Shown here piece by piece: positions 8,320-16,700 of a DNA stretch of 64,000 nt. Origin of the DNA: Brachybacterium fresconis (GTDB taxonomy: Bacteria > Actinomycetota > Actinomycetes > Actinomycetales > Dermabacteraceae); contig NZ_JAGIOC010000001.1 of assembly GCF_017876515.1 (NCBI RefSeq), positions 2,666,001-2,730,000 of the forward strand, given 5' to 3'. Within the stretch, counting starts at the first letter, position 1; each line of letters starts with the position of its first letter. Under the pieces are notes generated by a model. That model was not told where the DNA came from, made no database searches, and worked only from the letters and a program-made list of their open reading frames with translations. Made by a program: the position numbers and the translations under genes.

Positions 8320-9890
8320 CGGGTGTGCTCCTTGCGGGTGGTGGTGAACCCGGCCCAGCTGGTGGTGCCGGGCTGGATGGAGTAGGTCTCGTCGGCGATC
8401 ACGAGGTCGGCGGCAGTGGCACCGCTGGCGTGGTGGTCAACGATCGTGGCGAGGTCGCCCTCGGCGAAGCGCCCTGCCGCTGCGGCGATTCCCAGCGCGG
8501 CATCGACGGCCTCGGTGCCGACCAGGGCGGCGAGTTCAACAGCGGCGGCCATCTTGGCTCGGATCCGCACCGTCCCGGCCGCGGAGGCTTCGATCAGCCA
8601 GGCCTGCGCCCCGTCCCCGAGGGCCAGGAAGTCGCGCTCGGCGCTGTTGCGGGCCCGCGGCCGCAGTAGGCGTGGCGCGCCGGCGGGGTCCTGGGGGTGG
8701 TCGGGATAGTGGGACAGGTCGATCCGCGGGGTCCCCGGAGTCGAGAGCTGGTGGCGGGCGACCTCGACCAGCCCGCGCCGCCCGCCGGCCCAGTCTGGGA
8801 CTCGTGGCAGGGCGTCGAGGTCTGCGATGACCACCAGCTCCATCCCAGCCGCACGGACCCAGACCTCGGCCCCGACCAGGCCCGGCGGCGTGGAGTAGCG
8901 CACCGACCCGAACCGCACCGTCTGATCGGTATTGACCATCCGGGTCTGGCCCAGCGCCATCGTGTGCGGAGCAGACGGCAGCACATGCAACCGGGCACGC
9001 TCCTCGGCCAGCGCCTCGGCGGGGATCCGGGCGGACTCCCGGTGGCGGCGCTGATTGACCTTCCCCATGAATGCCTCGCAGGCGGCCTCGAGCTCGGCGA
9101 ACGAGGCGTAGTCGGAGCGCAGGTTCGCGTCGGTGGGCACCACGTCGGCCTTGGCGATCTTCACCGTCGATTCGGTCCCGCCCTTGGACTCCGGATCGAA
9201 CGGGACACAGGTATGGACGCCCATGCCGTAGTGGCGACCGACCTCGACGATCTGCGGGTGGCGGACCGGCACCCCGGCCACGTGATCGATCGAGACGGTC
9301 TTGGGATTGTCGGTCAGCACATAGGTCGGCACCCCGCCCAGACGCCGTAGCGTCGCGTCCAGGCACGTGATCAGCGTCGGCAAGGTCTGGTCCCAGACCG
9401 GGATCACGACCCGGAACCTCGAAAAGGCCAGCCAGGCGCAGAACAGCCACGTCCGCCGCAGCGTCCCGTCCGGGCCGGGGACCTTCGGGCCCTCGCCCCA
9501 GTCGAACTGCAACCACAAGCCCGGCTCGGTGATCCAGGGCCGATACGTGCGCTGACGTCCGGCCCGCCACGCCGCCTTGACCCGCGCGACCGCCCGCCGG
9601 GTGGTTCGCTCGGTGCCCTCGAACCCCAGCGAGACCAGCCGCTCGTGGACCACATCGGCGCGGACCTTGCCGCTGGACCGGTCGACCCATTCCTCGATCT
9701 TGGGTAAGAACCCATCGAGCATCCGTGGCCGCCGGCCCGGCCCCGTCACCGGGGCTCCAGCGTCACGGGCGGCGACGTAGCGCCGCACTGTCTTCGCATC
9801 CACCCCCGCCAGCGGCGCGGCCGAGTGCGCACTTCCCGTCGCGTCGAACGCTTCCAGAATCTCCATGATCTCCCTGTCAGACTTCTTCAT
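8316..9890 (-). CDS. istA: IS21 transposase IstA
   Basis: 524 aa from MKKSDREIMEILEAF. An N-terminal helix-turn-helix (AGVDAKTVRRYVAARDAG) precedes an integrase-type DDE core: LQFDWGEGP carries the first Asp, YVLTDNPKTVS the second and SKGGTESTV the Glu. A C-terminal beta domain follows. An in-frame Met 81 bases further upstream adds residues that are not family-like, so I use 9890. It appears intact, so the element may still be active. Confidence 0.9.
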   Translation of the reverse strand: MKKSDREIMEILEAFDATGSAHSAAPLAGVDAKTVRRYVAARDAGAPVTGPGRRPRMLDGFLPKIEEWVDRSSGKVRADVVHERLVSLGFEGTERTTRRAVARVKAAWRAGRQRTYRPWITEPGLWLQFDWGEGPKVPGPDGTLRRTWLFCAWLAFSRFRVVIPVWDQTLPTLITCLDATLRRLGGVPTYVLTDNPKTVSIDHVAGVPVRHPQIVEVGRHYGMGVHTCVPFDPESKGGTESTVKIAKADVVPTDANLRSDYASFAELEAACEAFMGKVNQRRHRESARIPAEALAEERARLHVLPSAPHTMALGQTRMVNTDQTVRFGSVRYSTPPGLVGAEVWVRAAGMELVVIADLDALPRVPDWAGGRRGLVEVARHQLSTPGTPRIDLSHYPDHPQDPAGAPRLLRPRARNSAERDFLALGDGAQAWLIEASAAGTVRIRAKMAAAVELAALVGTEAVDAALGIAAAAGRFAEGDLATIVDHHASGATAADLVIADETYSIQPGTTSWAGFTTTRKEHTR

Positions 9891-10067
9891 GCGTCCCTCC
9901 GGTGGAACCTGCTCGTGGTGGTCGAAGACCTCGAGCAAACCCCGGAGGGACGCGCATCTCGGGACCGACACGACCCCGACCCCATCGCCACAGACAGGGA
10001 GATCAACTGTCCGTCAGCAGGGAAGTCCGTGTCCGCCTAAAGGGAGACTGACATGTCCGCTAGCACC

Positions 10068-10842
10068 GTCCCGCTGTCCATACTCCGACGCATGATCCGA
10101 CGCCGAAAACCGCCAACACAGCAGGCACTGCGGGCGCGGCGAGGCCAGCGGACTCAGTGATCACTGGCGCGAAGTAGGTGAAGGCGCAGAACGTAGCACC
10201 GTTGATCAGTGCCCCGAGCCCCAACGGGATCAAGAGTCCCGGTCGGCGCAGAACTCGGATCTCCGCCACCAGCGACACAGGGCGCTGCCTGCCAACCGCT
10301 CGCTGAGGGGTCGCCACCATCACGGCGACCAGAGCCGGCACAGAGATGGCAGCTACCGCCCACATGGCTGCTCGCCAACCGAGCAGAGATCCAATCACGG
10401 CGCCGCCGGGGACACCTGCGATCAGTGCCAAGGTGGTCCCACCAAGGATCACGGCCAGCGCACGCGCAATGCGGCCGGGAGGTACCAGCGCCGAGACTGT
10501 GGAGAGCGTGACGGCGAGAAAGCCTGCATTGGTCAAGGCGGCCACGATGCGCGTGGCGAGGAGGAGTACGAAGCTGTCAGTCACGGCTCCGATCGCATGC
10601 ATCGCGATAAAAACGACGAGGAAGACCGAGAGGGCAAGCCTCGGCGACCAGCGGCGACTGACGGCGGCCATGGCAGGAGCGCCGACGATCATGCCGAGGG
10701 CGAAGGCTGAGGTCAGTAGGCCCGCCTGAGGGATGCTGATTGCGAGGTCTTCCGCGATCTCCGGCAGAAGACCGGCGAGCATGAACTCGGAGGTTCCCTG
10801 GGCGAAGACCGCTACAGCGAGCAGGACGATAACGAGTGGCAT
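10068..10842 (-). pseudogene. MFS chloramphenicol-exporter-like gene, 5' part
   Basis: Starting at MPLVIVLLAVAVFAQGTSEFML, this encodes about eight transmembrane helices of a Cmx/CmlR-like drug exporter of the DHA1 group. The helix 2-3 region GMIVGAPAMAAVSRRW and the helix 5 motif LALIAGVPGGAVIGSLLGWRAAMW are visible; motif C (GxxxGPxxGG) appears here as GVPGGAVIG. The frame runs into IS21 sequence after VWTAGR and stops. An in-frame Met 54 bases upstream is not needed. As it stands the exporter cannot be made whole. Confidence 0.8.
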
Positions 10843-11111
10843 GGTGAGTCTTTCGAAGTGAGGTGGCGGTCGGGTTAGACCGGCACGCGTGCTCACTGAC
10901 CGCGATCAACGTCGCGCAGTCGCACCCACTCGAAGAGGAAGGCGTCGAAGTAGTGAGCTACCGGCGTACCGGCAGCTCGACCTTGGACGCTTCGGGAGAA
11001 CTCACTGAACCACCATAACCGAGCCCCGGACTGACACGCACAGCGGTGTCACGCGCAGCGTCGCCAGGTACGTCTCGAACTAGGGAACCCCACCAGGACA
11101 GCTACTCGCAG

Positions 11112-11181
11112 GTCGTTTACGGTTCCCAATAGGGCCCGAGAACGCATTTTTGCGACACTTCTGTCGGGCTGGGTATACCTC
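11112..11181. mobile_element. Transposon end plus palindrome (site 2)
   Basis: A transposon-type right end with TTTTTGCGACA at its outer edge (GACA 11154-11157), 12 bp, then TGGGTATACCTC at 11170-11181, an imperfect copy of the palindrome. The inner part is nearly the same as 21658-21700 (about 37 of 43 bases) and similar to 14643-14680. The 215 bp from 10897 to 11111, between the MFS start and this end, hold no gene that I can recognise. The IS3 element begins 16 bp further right. Confidence 0.65.
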
Positions 11182-11231
11182 AACGGAGCAGTTCCACGGG
11201 GCCTACCCCCGGTTCGTGGACACGGGGGTGT

Positions 11232-12137
11232 TTACGCTGCGAGCGCTAGCTTAGCGGTGTAGGCGCGCTCGTAGGCGTTCGGGGACAGGTAGCGGCACCA
11301 GGAATGGCGGCGCTTGGTGTTGTAGCGGGTCAGCCAGCGGAACATCTTGCGGCGGGCGGTGAGCTCGTCGGTGAAGCACGCGGCGTCGCGGAGGACCTCG
11401 CGCTTCGTGGTCGCGTTGAACGATTCGGCCATCGCGTTGTCGGCGCTGGAGCCGACGGCTCCCATCGACTGGGTCACGCCGAGCCGCTGGCAGAGCTCGG
11501 CGTAGGCCTTGGAGGTGTAGACGGACCCGTGATCGCTGTGGAAGATCGCTCCTGCCAGAGATCCACGGGCCGCGGCGGCGGCCTTGAGCGCGTCGGCGAC
11601 GAGGTCGGTGCGCATGTGATCGGCGATGGCCCAGCCCACCAGGCGGCGGCTGTAGCAGTCGATCACTGTGGCCAGATACAGGTTCCCGCCCCCGCCGGCC
11701 TCGGATAGCGGCAGGTAGGTGATGTCGCCGACGTAGCGCTGGTTCGGCGCCTCGGCGGTGAAATCCCGGCCCAGCAGGTCAGGAACGACCTGGTCGGCCG
11801 GCTCCGGCACCGTCGTGCGGTGCTTACGCTTCTTGACGTAGCCGCTGAGGCCGGCCTCTCGCATCACGCGAGCGACCCGCTTGTGGTTGACCCGGTCCTC
11901 GGGCGCGGCCGCGTCGTTGAGCTCTGCCGTGATCCGCGGGGCACCCTGTGCATCGTCCTTCGCGTGGATGATGCGGATCCGCTCCAGCAGCTCGCCATCG
12001 GAAGCGGCCCGCGCGGACCGAGCCGGGGCGCCTGTCTGCCAGGCGTAGTAGGAGGAACGCTCGATCTCGACGAGCTCGCACAGTCGCTTCACCGGGTAGG
12101 TGGTGGAGTGGTCGGCGACGAACTGGAAGCGACTCAC
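11232..12137 (-). CDS. IS3 transposase OrfB (DDE)
   Basis: 301 aa catalytic half of an IS3-type transposase. HTH_21 region (IHAKDDAQGAPRITAELND) precedes the rve integrase core: first Asp in RYVGDITYLPL, second in AIFHSDHGSVYTS, Glu in NAMAESFNATTKRE, the D,D(35)E pattern. The C-terminal KMFRWLTRYNTKRRHSWCRYLSP is typical. Its start overlaps the orfA end by ATGA; in this family the functional protein usually comes from a -1 frameshift joining OrfA and OrfB. Confidence 0.92.
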   Translation of the reverse strand: MSRFQFVADHSTTYPVKRLCELVEIERSSYYAWQTGAPARSARAASDGELLERIRIIHAKDDAQGAPRITAELNDAAAPEDRVNHKRVARVMREAGLSGYVKKRKHRTTVPEPADQVVPDLLGRDFTAEAPNQRYVGDITYLPLSEAGGGGNLYLATVIDCYSRRLVGWAIADHMRTDLVADALKAAAAARGSLAGAIFHSDHGSVYTSKAYAELCQRLGVTQSMGAVGSSADNAMAESFNATTKREVLRDAACFTDELTARRKMFRWLTRYNTKRRHSWCRYLSPNAYERAYTAKLALAA

Positions 12138-12496
12138 CAGCGCGTCTCCCCGGCGAAATACTTCGCGGCCTTCTGGAGGATCTCCCGCTCCGTGGTGAGC
12201 TTCGTCGTCTCCGCTCTCAGCTGGGCGTTCTCCGCCTCCAGCCGGGCCACGCGCTGCTCGAGCGGCTCACTAGGATCCGACGTGGAAGCTGTCGGCGCGG
12301 ACCGCAACGGGCTGTCGGTCAGCGTGCCGTCAGCCGCGGTCTTCTTTCCGGTCCCGTGGGTCTCCAGCCACTGCCGCAGCGTGCCCCGGACGATCCCGAG
12401 GTCCTCCGCGATACCGCGGACCGTCGCTCCCGGTGTCGATTCGTACAGGTCAACCGCCTGCTGGCGAAACTCTTCGGAGTAGTGCTTCCTGGCCAT
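12134..12496 (-). CDS. IS3 OrfA DNA-binding protein
   Basis: 120 aa. The helix-turn-helix of HTH_Tnp_1 type is at the N-terminus (YSEEFRQQAVDLYES, then ATVRGIAEDLGIVRGTLRQWL). It is followed by a leucine-rich coiled coil (EPLEQRVARLEAENAQLRAE) that mediates transposase assembly. It is complete and starts just inside the element's terminal repeat. Confidence 0.9.
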   Translation of the reverse strand: MARKHYSEEFRQQAVDLYESTPGATVRGIAEDLGIVRGTLRQWLETHGTGKKTAADGTLTDSPLRSAPTASTSDPSEPLEQRVARLEAENAQLRAETTKLTTEREILQKAAKYFAGETRW

Positions 12497-12578
12497 GGTT
12501 CATGATCTCGCTTCCCCAGCAAATGCTGGAATCAGCGTGTCCACGAACAAGGGTCAGGCCCCCACCCGTCCACATAAG

Positions 12579-12603
12579 ACGGTGGTCTCAACCGGTCAAC
12601 GCA
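12579..12603 (+). repeat. 25-bp direct repeat, copy 1
   Basis: Starts ACGGTGGTCTCAACCGG and is identical over 25 bp to 13551-13575. The two copies flank the HAD hydrolase gene and its hairpin, 972 bp apart. This could be the end of an unidentified insertion element or a recombination site; the origin is not known. Confidence 0.7.
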
Positions 12604-12698
12604 CCACTCACCGGATGATGCTGGCCGGAGGTGGTCGTGACGTTTTCAACGGGGCAGATCGACGGGGCCAGCTCCAGCGGAACTCCCAAGGCCGCCCG

Positions 12699-12754
12699 GC
12701 AGAGCAGGCCGACCCGGCGTGACCCGCGGGGAACGCCGGGTCGGCATGCTCTGC
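12699..12754. repeat. 21-bp inverted repeat (strong hairpin)
   Basis: Arms 12699-12719 and 12734-12754 pair at 20 of 21 positions around a 14-base loop. It lies 18 bases past the stop codon of the HAD gene. It could be a transcription terminator for that gene, though neither side has a T-run, or part of an element end. The rest of 12497-12771 has no gene. Confidence 0.6.
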
Positions 12755-12771
12755 TCTGGCAACGTGGAGAC

Positions 12772-13479
12772 TCACTCGGACATGACGATCGGGAGCACGT
12801 CAACCAGCCTGGTAATACGTCGTGGGGACCTCGGCAGCCGTTCCGCACGGTCGAGGTGGAGGCCGTGGAGCCCTGCCTGCGTTGCTCCACGGAGGTCGAG
12901 GTCTTCGTTGTCGCCCACGTGGAGCACATAAGAAGGGTCTACCTCCAATGCCTCGCACACCGCCCGGTACGTGGAGGGCCTCGGCTTTGCGGCACCGAGA
13001 GCCTCACTCGTCCACACCCCGGACACGTACTCACGGATTCCGAGGTGGTGGGCTTTTCGCTGCTGCCTCGCCTCCGGCCCATTGGTCAGGATCGCCAAAC
13101 GTACGCCCTGGCGGTGCAACTCGCGCAGCACGGGTACAGCGTCATCGAAACCTATCCACTCGCGCTCGTACAGCTCCACGAATCGCGCATAGATCCGATC
13201 GCACTCTGGGTCACTGATGCTCTGAGCAGGACCGAGGCTCTCCAGTAGTCCTCGAACTCGAAGCCTCCGGTACTGGGGTCCATCGATCTCCCCTAGGCCG
13301 CGCCGTTCAGCCAGACGCTCGGCGTGGCGCTCCCACGCAGCGACGACCGTGGGGGTCGCCTCGGCACCCATCTCTTCGACGAGGCGAGCAACCCCTAGGC
13401 GTGCGGAGCTGGCGTGATCGAACAAGGTGTCATCGAGGTCAAAAATCACGGCGCGGAACACGAGACCAGCATGTCGCAC
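12772..13479 (-). CDS. HAD family hydrolase
   Basis: 235 aa. Haloacid dehalogenase-type phosphatase: motif I FDLDDTLFDH with the nucleophile Asp near residue 14, motif II LAILTNGPE, motif III Lys in AAKPRPSTY, and motif IV HVGDNEDLDLRGA. The cap is the helical type seen in small-molecule phosphatases such as YjjG. The substrate is not predictable. The gene stands alone between exact 25-bp direct repeats, which suggests it moved as a unit or was trapped between copies of an element end. Confidence 0.88.
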   Translation of the reverse strand: MRHAGLVFRAVIFDLDDTLFDHASSARLGVARLVEEMGAEATPTVVAAWERHAERLAERRGLGEIDGPQYRRLRVRGLLESLGPAQSISDPECDRIYARFVELYEREWIGFDDAVPVLRELHRQGVRLAILTNGPEARQQRKAHHLGIREYVSGVWTSEALGAAKPRPSTYRAVCEALEVDPSYVLHVGDNEDLDLRGATQAGLHGLHLDRAERLPRSPRRITRLVDVLPIVMSE

Positions 13480-13550
13480 GCGCAGCCCTACGTCCTAAGA
13501 TCACGAAGGCCTGCCGACCTCGTCGCACCATGTCCACCCTGCCGCAAACT

Positions 13551-13575
13551 ACGGTGGTCTCAACCGGTCAACGCA
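13551..13575 (+). repeat. 25-bp direct repeat, copy 2
   Basis: The second exact copy of 12579-12603, in the same orientation. It lies 71 bp upstream of the start of the HAD gene, so it might also carry promoter signals for it. The surrounding 13480-13678 has no gene. Confidence 0.7.
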
Positions 13576-13678
13576 GCACCCGTGTAGATTCTCGCTCGAT
13601 CTGTCAGACGTGCAGCACTGTGAACAGCGGTTCGACGGCCGTGGCGAGTGCGCGGTTTCTCGCTATGTCGTCAGGTTC

Positions 13679-14392
13679 CTAGCGGGGCGGAGGAAGCGCC
13701 CGGTCCTTGGAAGCGAGAATGGTGATGGAGACCGGGACGTCCTTCTCACCCGGTTCCGTGACCCTGTCGATCCGAAGGCCAGCGTCGACGAAGGCGTTCA
13801 GAAACTCCGCGAGGGGAACTTGGCGCATGCCGCCGACTTTGTACCGTATGCCACCCTCTCCCCACCAGGGGGCAGACTCATGTCGTCGTGCCTCGCGATA
13901 GGTCGTGTGTACGACCAACTCTCCTGCGGGGAGGCTGTGTACATGTGGTCCGTTGAAGCACGGGTGCACTCCGTAGAACATAAACATCCCCGTGGGGCGC
14001 AGAACTCGTGCGGCTTCCCTGACCATGCGGCTGAAATCGTCGACGTCCGTGGACGTCCAGGCGCTCATGACCAGATCGAAGGACTCGGAGTCGAATGGGA
14101 GGTCCTGGGCGTCGCCCTGGTGTACTCGGGGGCATCGCTGACGCGCCAGGCGAAGCTGGTCCTCAGAGATGTCGACGCCGGTTGCGGTCCAGCCGAGTTC
14201 TTCGATGATGGCGAGGTTCCTGCCTGTGCCGCACCCGATGTCCCGGCACGTGCCGGATCCTCGCGGGAGGGTCTCGCGCAAGACCGCGTCTCTGTGGGGA
14301 CCTTCCGCCATCTGGGCGTCATACCAGTCTGCGAGGCCGTCGTAGCGAGCTCGGCTATCTGGGATGTTCGGTGACCTCGTCGGCGAGTTCAT
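13679..14392 (-). CDS. class I SAM-dependent methyltransferase
   Basis: 237 aa. After an N-terminal cap (YDGLADWYDAQMAEGPHRDAVLRE) motif I is DIGCGTGRNL, motif II ATGVDISEDQL, motif III QGDAQDLPFDSESFDLVMSAW and the post-I strand AARVLRPTGMFMFYGVHPCF. This is the Methyltransf_11 pattern. The C-terminal half has an insertion with HSLPAGELVVHTTYRE that may bind substrate. It is transcribed toward the 25-bp repeat, with no clear operon partner. The gap 14393-14748 on its 5' side holds site 3 and no recognisable gene before it. Confidence 0.85.
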   Translation of the reverse strand: MNSPTRSPNIPDSRARYDGLADWYDAQMAEGPHRDAVLRETLPRGSGTCRDIGCGTGRNLAIIEELGWTATGVDISEDQLRLARQRCPRVHQGDAQDLPFDSESFDLVMSAWTSTDVDDFSRMVREAARVLRPTGMFMFYGVHPCFNGPHVHSLPAGELVVHTTYREARRHESAPWWGEGGIRYKVGGMRQVPLAEFLNAFVDAGLRIDRVTEPGEKDVPVSITILASKDRALPPPR

Positions 14393-14642
14393 GCAAGAAG
14401 CCTATCGAAGTCCTCGCCTGCCAGACCGGTACAACTCTGCCCCACGCCGTCGAGAACTCGTCGTCGGCGACGATGCAGCACTGGAGGACGAACCGTCCCG
14501 GGATTGATGCCGCCGCTGTTGGAGTCGAGGTGCATCAGCAACACCCCAAAGAAGGACGCGCCTCAGCTGACCGCACGAGGCCGCCAGCGGACGTGTCCGG
14601 AAGATGGGTACCCCAGCGGTACAGTTGCGGCCGAGTGACGTG

Positions 14643-14704
14643 CGGTTGCCAATAGGGTTCGAACGTGTACTTTTGCGACACATCTGTCGCACGGGGTATA
14701 CCCC
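14643..14704. mobile_element. Transposon end plus palindrome (site 3)
   Basis: CGGTTGCCAATAGGG and TACTTTTGCGACA mirror the end at 11.1 kb. GACA is at 14677-14680, then 12 bp, then the perfect palindrome GGGGTATACCCC at 14693-14704. Here the 12 bp also complete an inverted repeat TGCGACA-CATC-TGTCGCA. No transposase gene adjoins this end, so it is a remnant or a resolved copy. Confidence 0.65.
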
Positions 14705-14748
14705 ACTGGGGCAGGCTGGCAGGTTTCCGTTGCGGCTATCGTGTAACG

Positions 14749-15369
14749 GTGGATCAGGCAACTCGGGGCATGGGCGCCTTCGTCGATGAGTCGAGCGCCA
14801 ATCGGGGCGCTGCGACGCAGGAGTATCTAATCGGGGCCGCGATCTTGGATGCAGAGCATCAAGACTCGATTCGGGAGGAGCTCCTCCCTCTGCTCTTGCC
14901 CGGCCAGATCAAGCTCCATTGGACAGATGAGAGCGAACGCCGCCGTCGTCGGATCGTTGATGCGATCGTTGCGGTCGGTCCAATGAATGTCATCGTGACG
15001 CACCTGAGTGAGCGCCAACGGAAGACGGAGCGGTTTCGACGCAAGTGCCTAGAGGTTCTCTACTACGAGCTCGCCGGGGCTGAGGTGCTTGAGGTGACGC
15101 TTGAGAGCCGAAGCTCAGTGCAGGACTCGAAGGATCGTGCGCACATCGTCGCTCTGCAGAACCAAGGACTCGACCGGGGGGTGCGGATCCAACACCTGAG
15201 GGGCGGAGACGAACCACTGTTGTGGATCGCAGACGCGGTGCTCGGCTCCATTAACGCTGCTTACTTGGGCAATCCGGCGCACCTGGCGGCCTTGCAAAGC
15301 ACGATCCTGCTCGAGCAGCGAACCCCAGAGTCTTTGACCCCTTGCGCAGGGGCAAGCGAAAGGCCCTAG
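14749..15369 (+). CDS. DUF3800-like protein
   Basis: About 206 aa from GTG 14749 (ATG 14770 is possible). The DUF3800 layout is visible: an N-terminal GAFVDESS strand carrying the conserved Asp-Glu, LKLHWTDE-like LHWTDESERRRRRIVDAI in the middle, a beta strand NVIVTHLS, and the C-terminal acidic helix LWIADAVLGSINAAYLG. The family has an RNase H-like fold and is common beside mobile elements and defence genes; its activity is not known. The start lies about 45 bp after the site 3 palindrome. No partner gene follows in this direction. Confidence 0.65.
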   Translation: MDQATRGMGAFVDESSANRGAATQEYLIGAAILDAEHQDSIREELLPLLLPGQIKLHWTDESERRRRRIVDAIVAVGPMNVIVTHLSERQRKTERFRRKCLEVLYYELAGAEVLEVTLESRSSVQDSKDRAHIVALQNQGLDRGVRIQHLRGGDEPLLWIADAVLGSINAAYLGNPAHLAALQSTILLEQRTPESLTPCAGASERP

Positions 15370-15485
15370 ATCCAGTCGTCCGGCTGGGGTTCTAAGGCCT
15401 TCTTCCGCACCCGTCGTAACGGGGGGCACTACCTATGGTAGCCAGCGCTCGCCAAGCTGGCAAGGCTCAGCCGGGGCGCCGAGGG

Positions 15486-15899
15486 TCAGTCAGCCCGCGG
15501 CAGCGACTCCAGGGCTGCGCGCAGCCGTGCGTCGGCGTCGTCAGCCACTGCGCGGACGTGGTCACTGCCGCTGATCTGGACCATAACTTTCGGATCCATC
15601 GCCTCGATGATGCTGCGGCCTTCATCGGCGCCGGCCCGGACGATCACGTTGCAGGGCAGGAGTGCGCCGAGCTGCGGCTCCGCGGCGAGGGCCCGGCGAG
15701 CAAGGCTGGGGTTGCAGGCTCCGAGGATGATGTAGTCGCCGATCTCCTCGGCGGCGGCGGTATCGAGCTTCTTCTCGAAGGTGGCCCGCATGTCGATCTC
15801 GGTGATGATCCCGAATCCCTGCTCGGACAGCGCTGTACGGACGGACTCGACGGCCTCGGTGTACGGCTGGTCGAGGGTGAGGTGATGGGTATAGGTCAT
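15486..15899 (-). CDS. DUF302 domain protein
   Basis: 137 aa from MTYTHHLTLDQPYTEAV, preceded by GAAGGAGAACGCG; the longer open frame upstream overlaps the ribosome site and is not used. It is a single DUF302 domain: FGIITEIDMRATFEKKL, YIILGACNPSLARRALAAEP, LLPCNVIVRAG, and KVMVQISG at the end. Two Cys (ACNP and LPCN) are conserved in the family, which is often linked to sulfur or metal genes. It follows cstR by 55 bp on the same strand and is probably co-transcribed. Confidence 0.88.
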   Translation of the reverse strand: MTYTHHLTLDQPYTEAVESVRTALSEQGFGIITEIDMRATFEKKLDTAAAEEIGDYIILGACNPSLARRALAAEPQLGALLPCNVIVRAGADEGRSIIEAMDPKVMVQISGSDHVRAVADDADARLRAALESLPRAD

Positions 15900-15954
15900 C
15901 GCGTTCTCCTTCGGGTCGTCGTGCCGGACCTCGATCATCTCGAGGTCCGGGGTC

Positions 15955-16248
<294 letters not shown>

Positions 16249-16250
16249 CT

Positions 16251-16287
16251 ATACCCCCGGGGGTGCCTTGCATACCCCCCTGGGTAT
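16251..16287. promoter_or_regulatory. paired CstR operators, divergent promoter
   Basis: Two 16-bp boxes of the form ATACCC-N4-GGGTAT: ATACCCCCGGGGGTGC (16251-16266) and ATACCCCCCTGGGTAT (16272-16287), centres 21 bp apart. They fill the gap between cstR and the rhodanese gene. The same double arrangement recurs at 19214-19248. Confidence 0.75.
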
Positions 16288-16372
16288 GTGAGAGTGTGCG
16301 TTCCAGTGGCGATGGTTCGCCTGCCGCGACGGATCCCGTCGCTGGCTCCTCGATGCTCGAGAGGGAGTTGTC

Positions 16373-16669
16373 ATGTCTGAGATCACTGTTGCCGAGGTAG
16401 ACGTCCGTCGCGTGCGGGACCAGATCGTCGATGTCCGGGAGGATGAAGAGGTTGCCGAAGGGATGATCCCCGGGGCGCTCCACATCCCGCTGGGTCAGCT
16501 GGCCTCGCGGACGGCAGAGCTGGACCATGCGCGGCCCGTGGTCACGGTGTGCCGCAGCGGCAAGCGCAGCGCGCGCGCAGCGGAAGAGCTCACAGCGGCC
16601 GGTTTCCAGGCCGAAACCATGAACGGCGGCATGATCGCCTGGCGAAACGCCGGCCTGCCGACCTCCTGA
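16373..16669 (+). CDS. single-domain rhodanese
   Basis: 98 aa, one rhodanese domain without signal peptide. The active-site loop is VTVCRSGKRS with Cys near residue 61; DVREDEEVAEGMIPGALHIPL is the typical entry. It moves sulfane sulfur between persulfides and acceptors in the cytoplasm. It is the first gene after the divergent CstR boxes, preceded by GAGAGGGAG, and leads a tight operon. Confidence 0.92.
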   Translation: MSEITVAEVDVRRVRDQIVDVREDEEVAEGMIPGALHIPLGQLASRTAELDHARPVVTVCRSGKRSARAAEELTAAGFQAETMNGGMIAWRNAGLPTS

Positions 16670-16700
16670 CGGACGCCTCACCTCGAAAGGAAGGTCCTCC

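Larger units (their letters stand above)
7462..10067 (-). mobile_element. IS21 family element inside an MFS gene
   Basis: About 2.6 kb with istA and istB in the IS21 order. The ends carry several related short repeats (ATCTCCCTGTCCGCGG twice at 7477-7520; matching AGGGAGAT and AGGGAGAC motifs at about 9997 and 10041), as in the multiple terminal repeats of IS21 elements. The boundaries are set by the interrupted gene and by GTCCC at 7457-7461 and again at 10068-10072, a plausible 5-bp target duplication. Exact termini are uncertain by a few bases. Confidence 0.75.
11198..12563 (-). mobile_element. IS3 family insertion sequence
   Basis: About 1.37 kb with overlapping orfA and orfB. The ends form an imperfect inverted repeat: 11198-11223 (GGGGCCTACCCCCGG then TTCGTGGACAC) and 12537-12562 (GTGTCCACGAACAAGG then GTCAGGCCCC). 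No clear target duplication is visible. It sits right beside the site 2 palindrome, and its other end is 16 bp from a 25-bp repeat, so it has landed in an already crowded spot. Confidence 0.85.
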
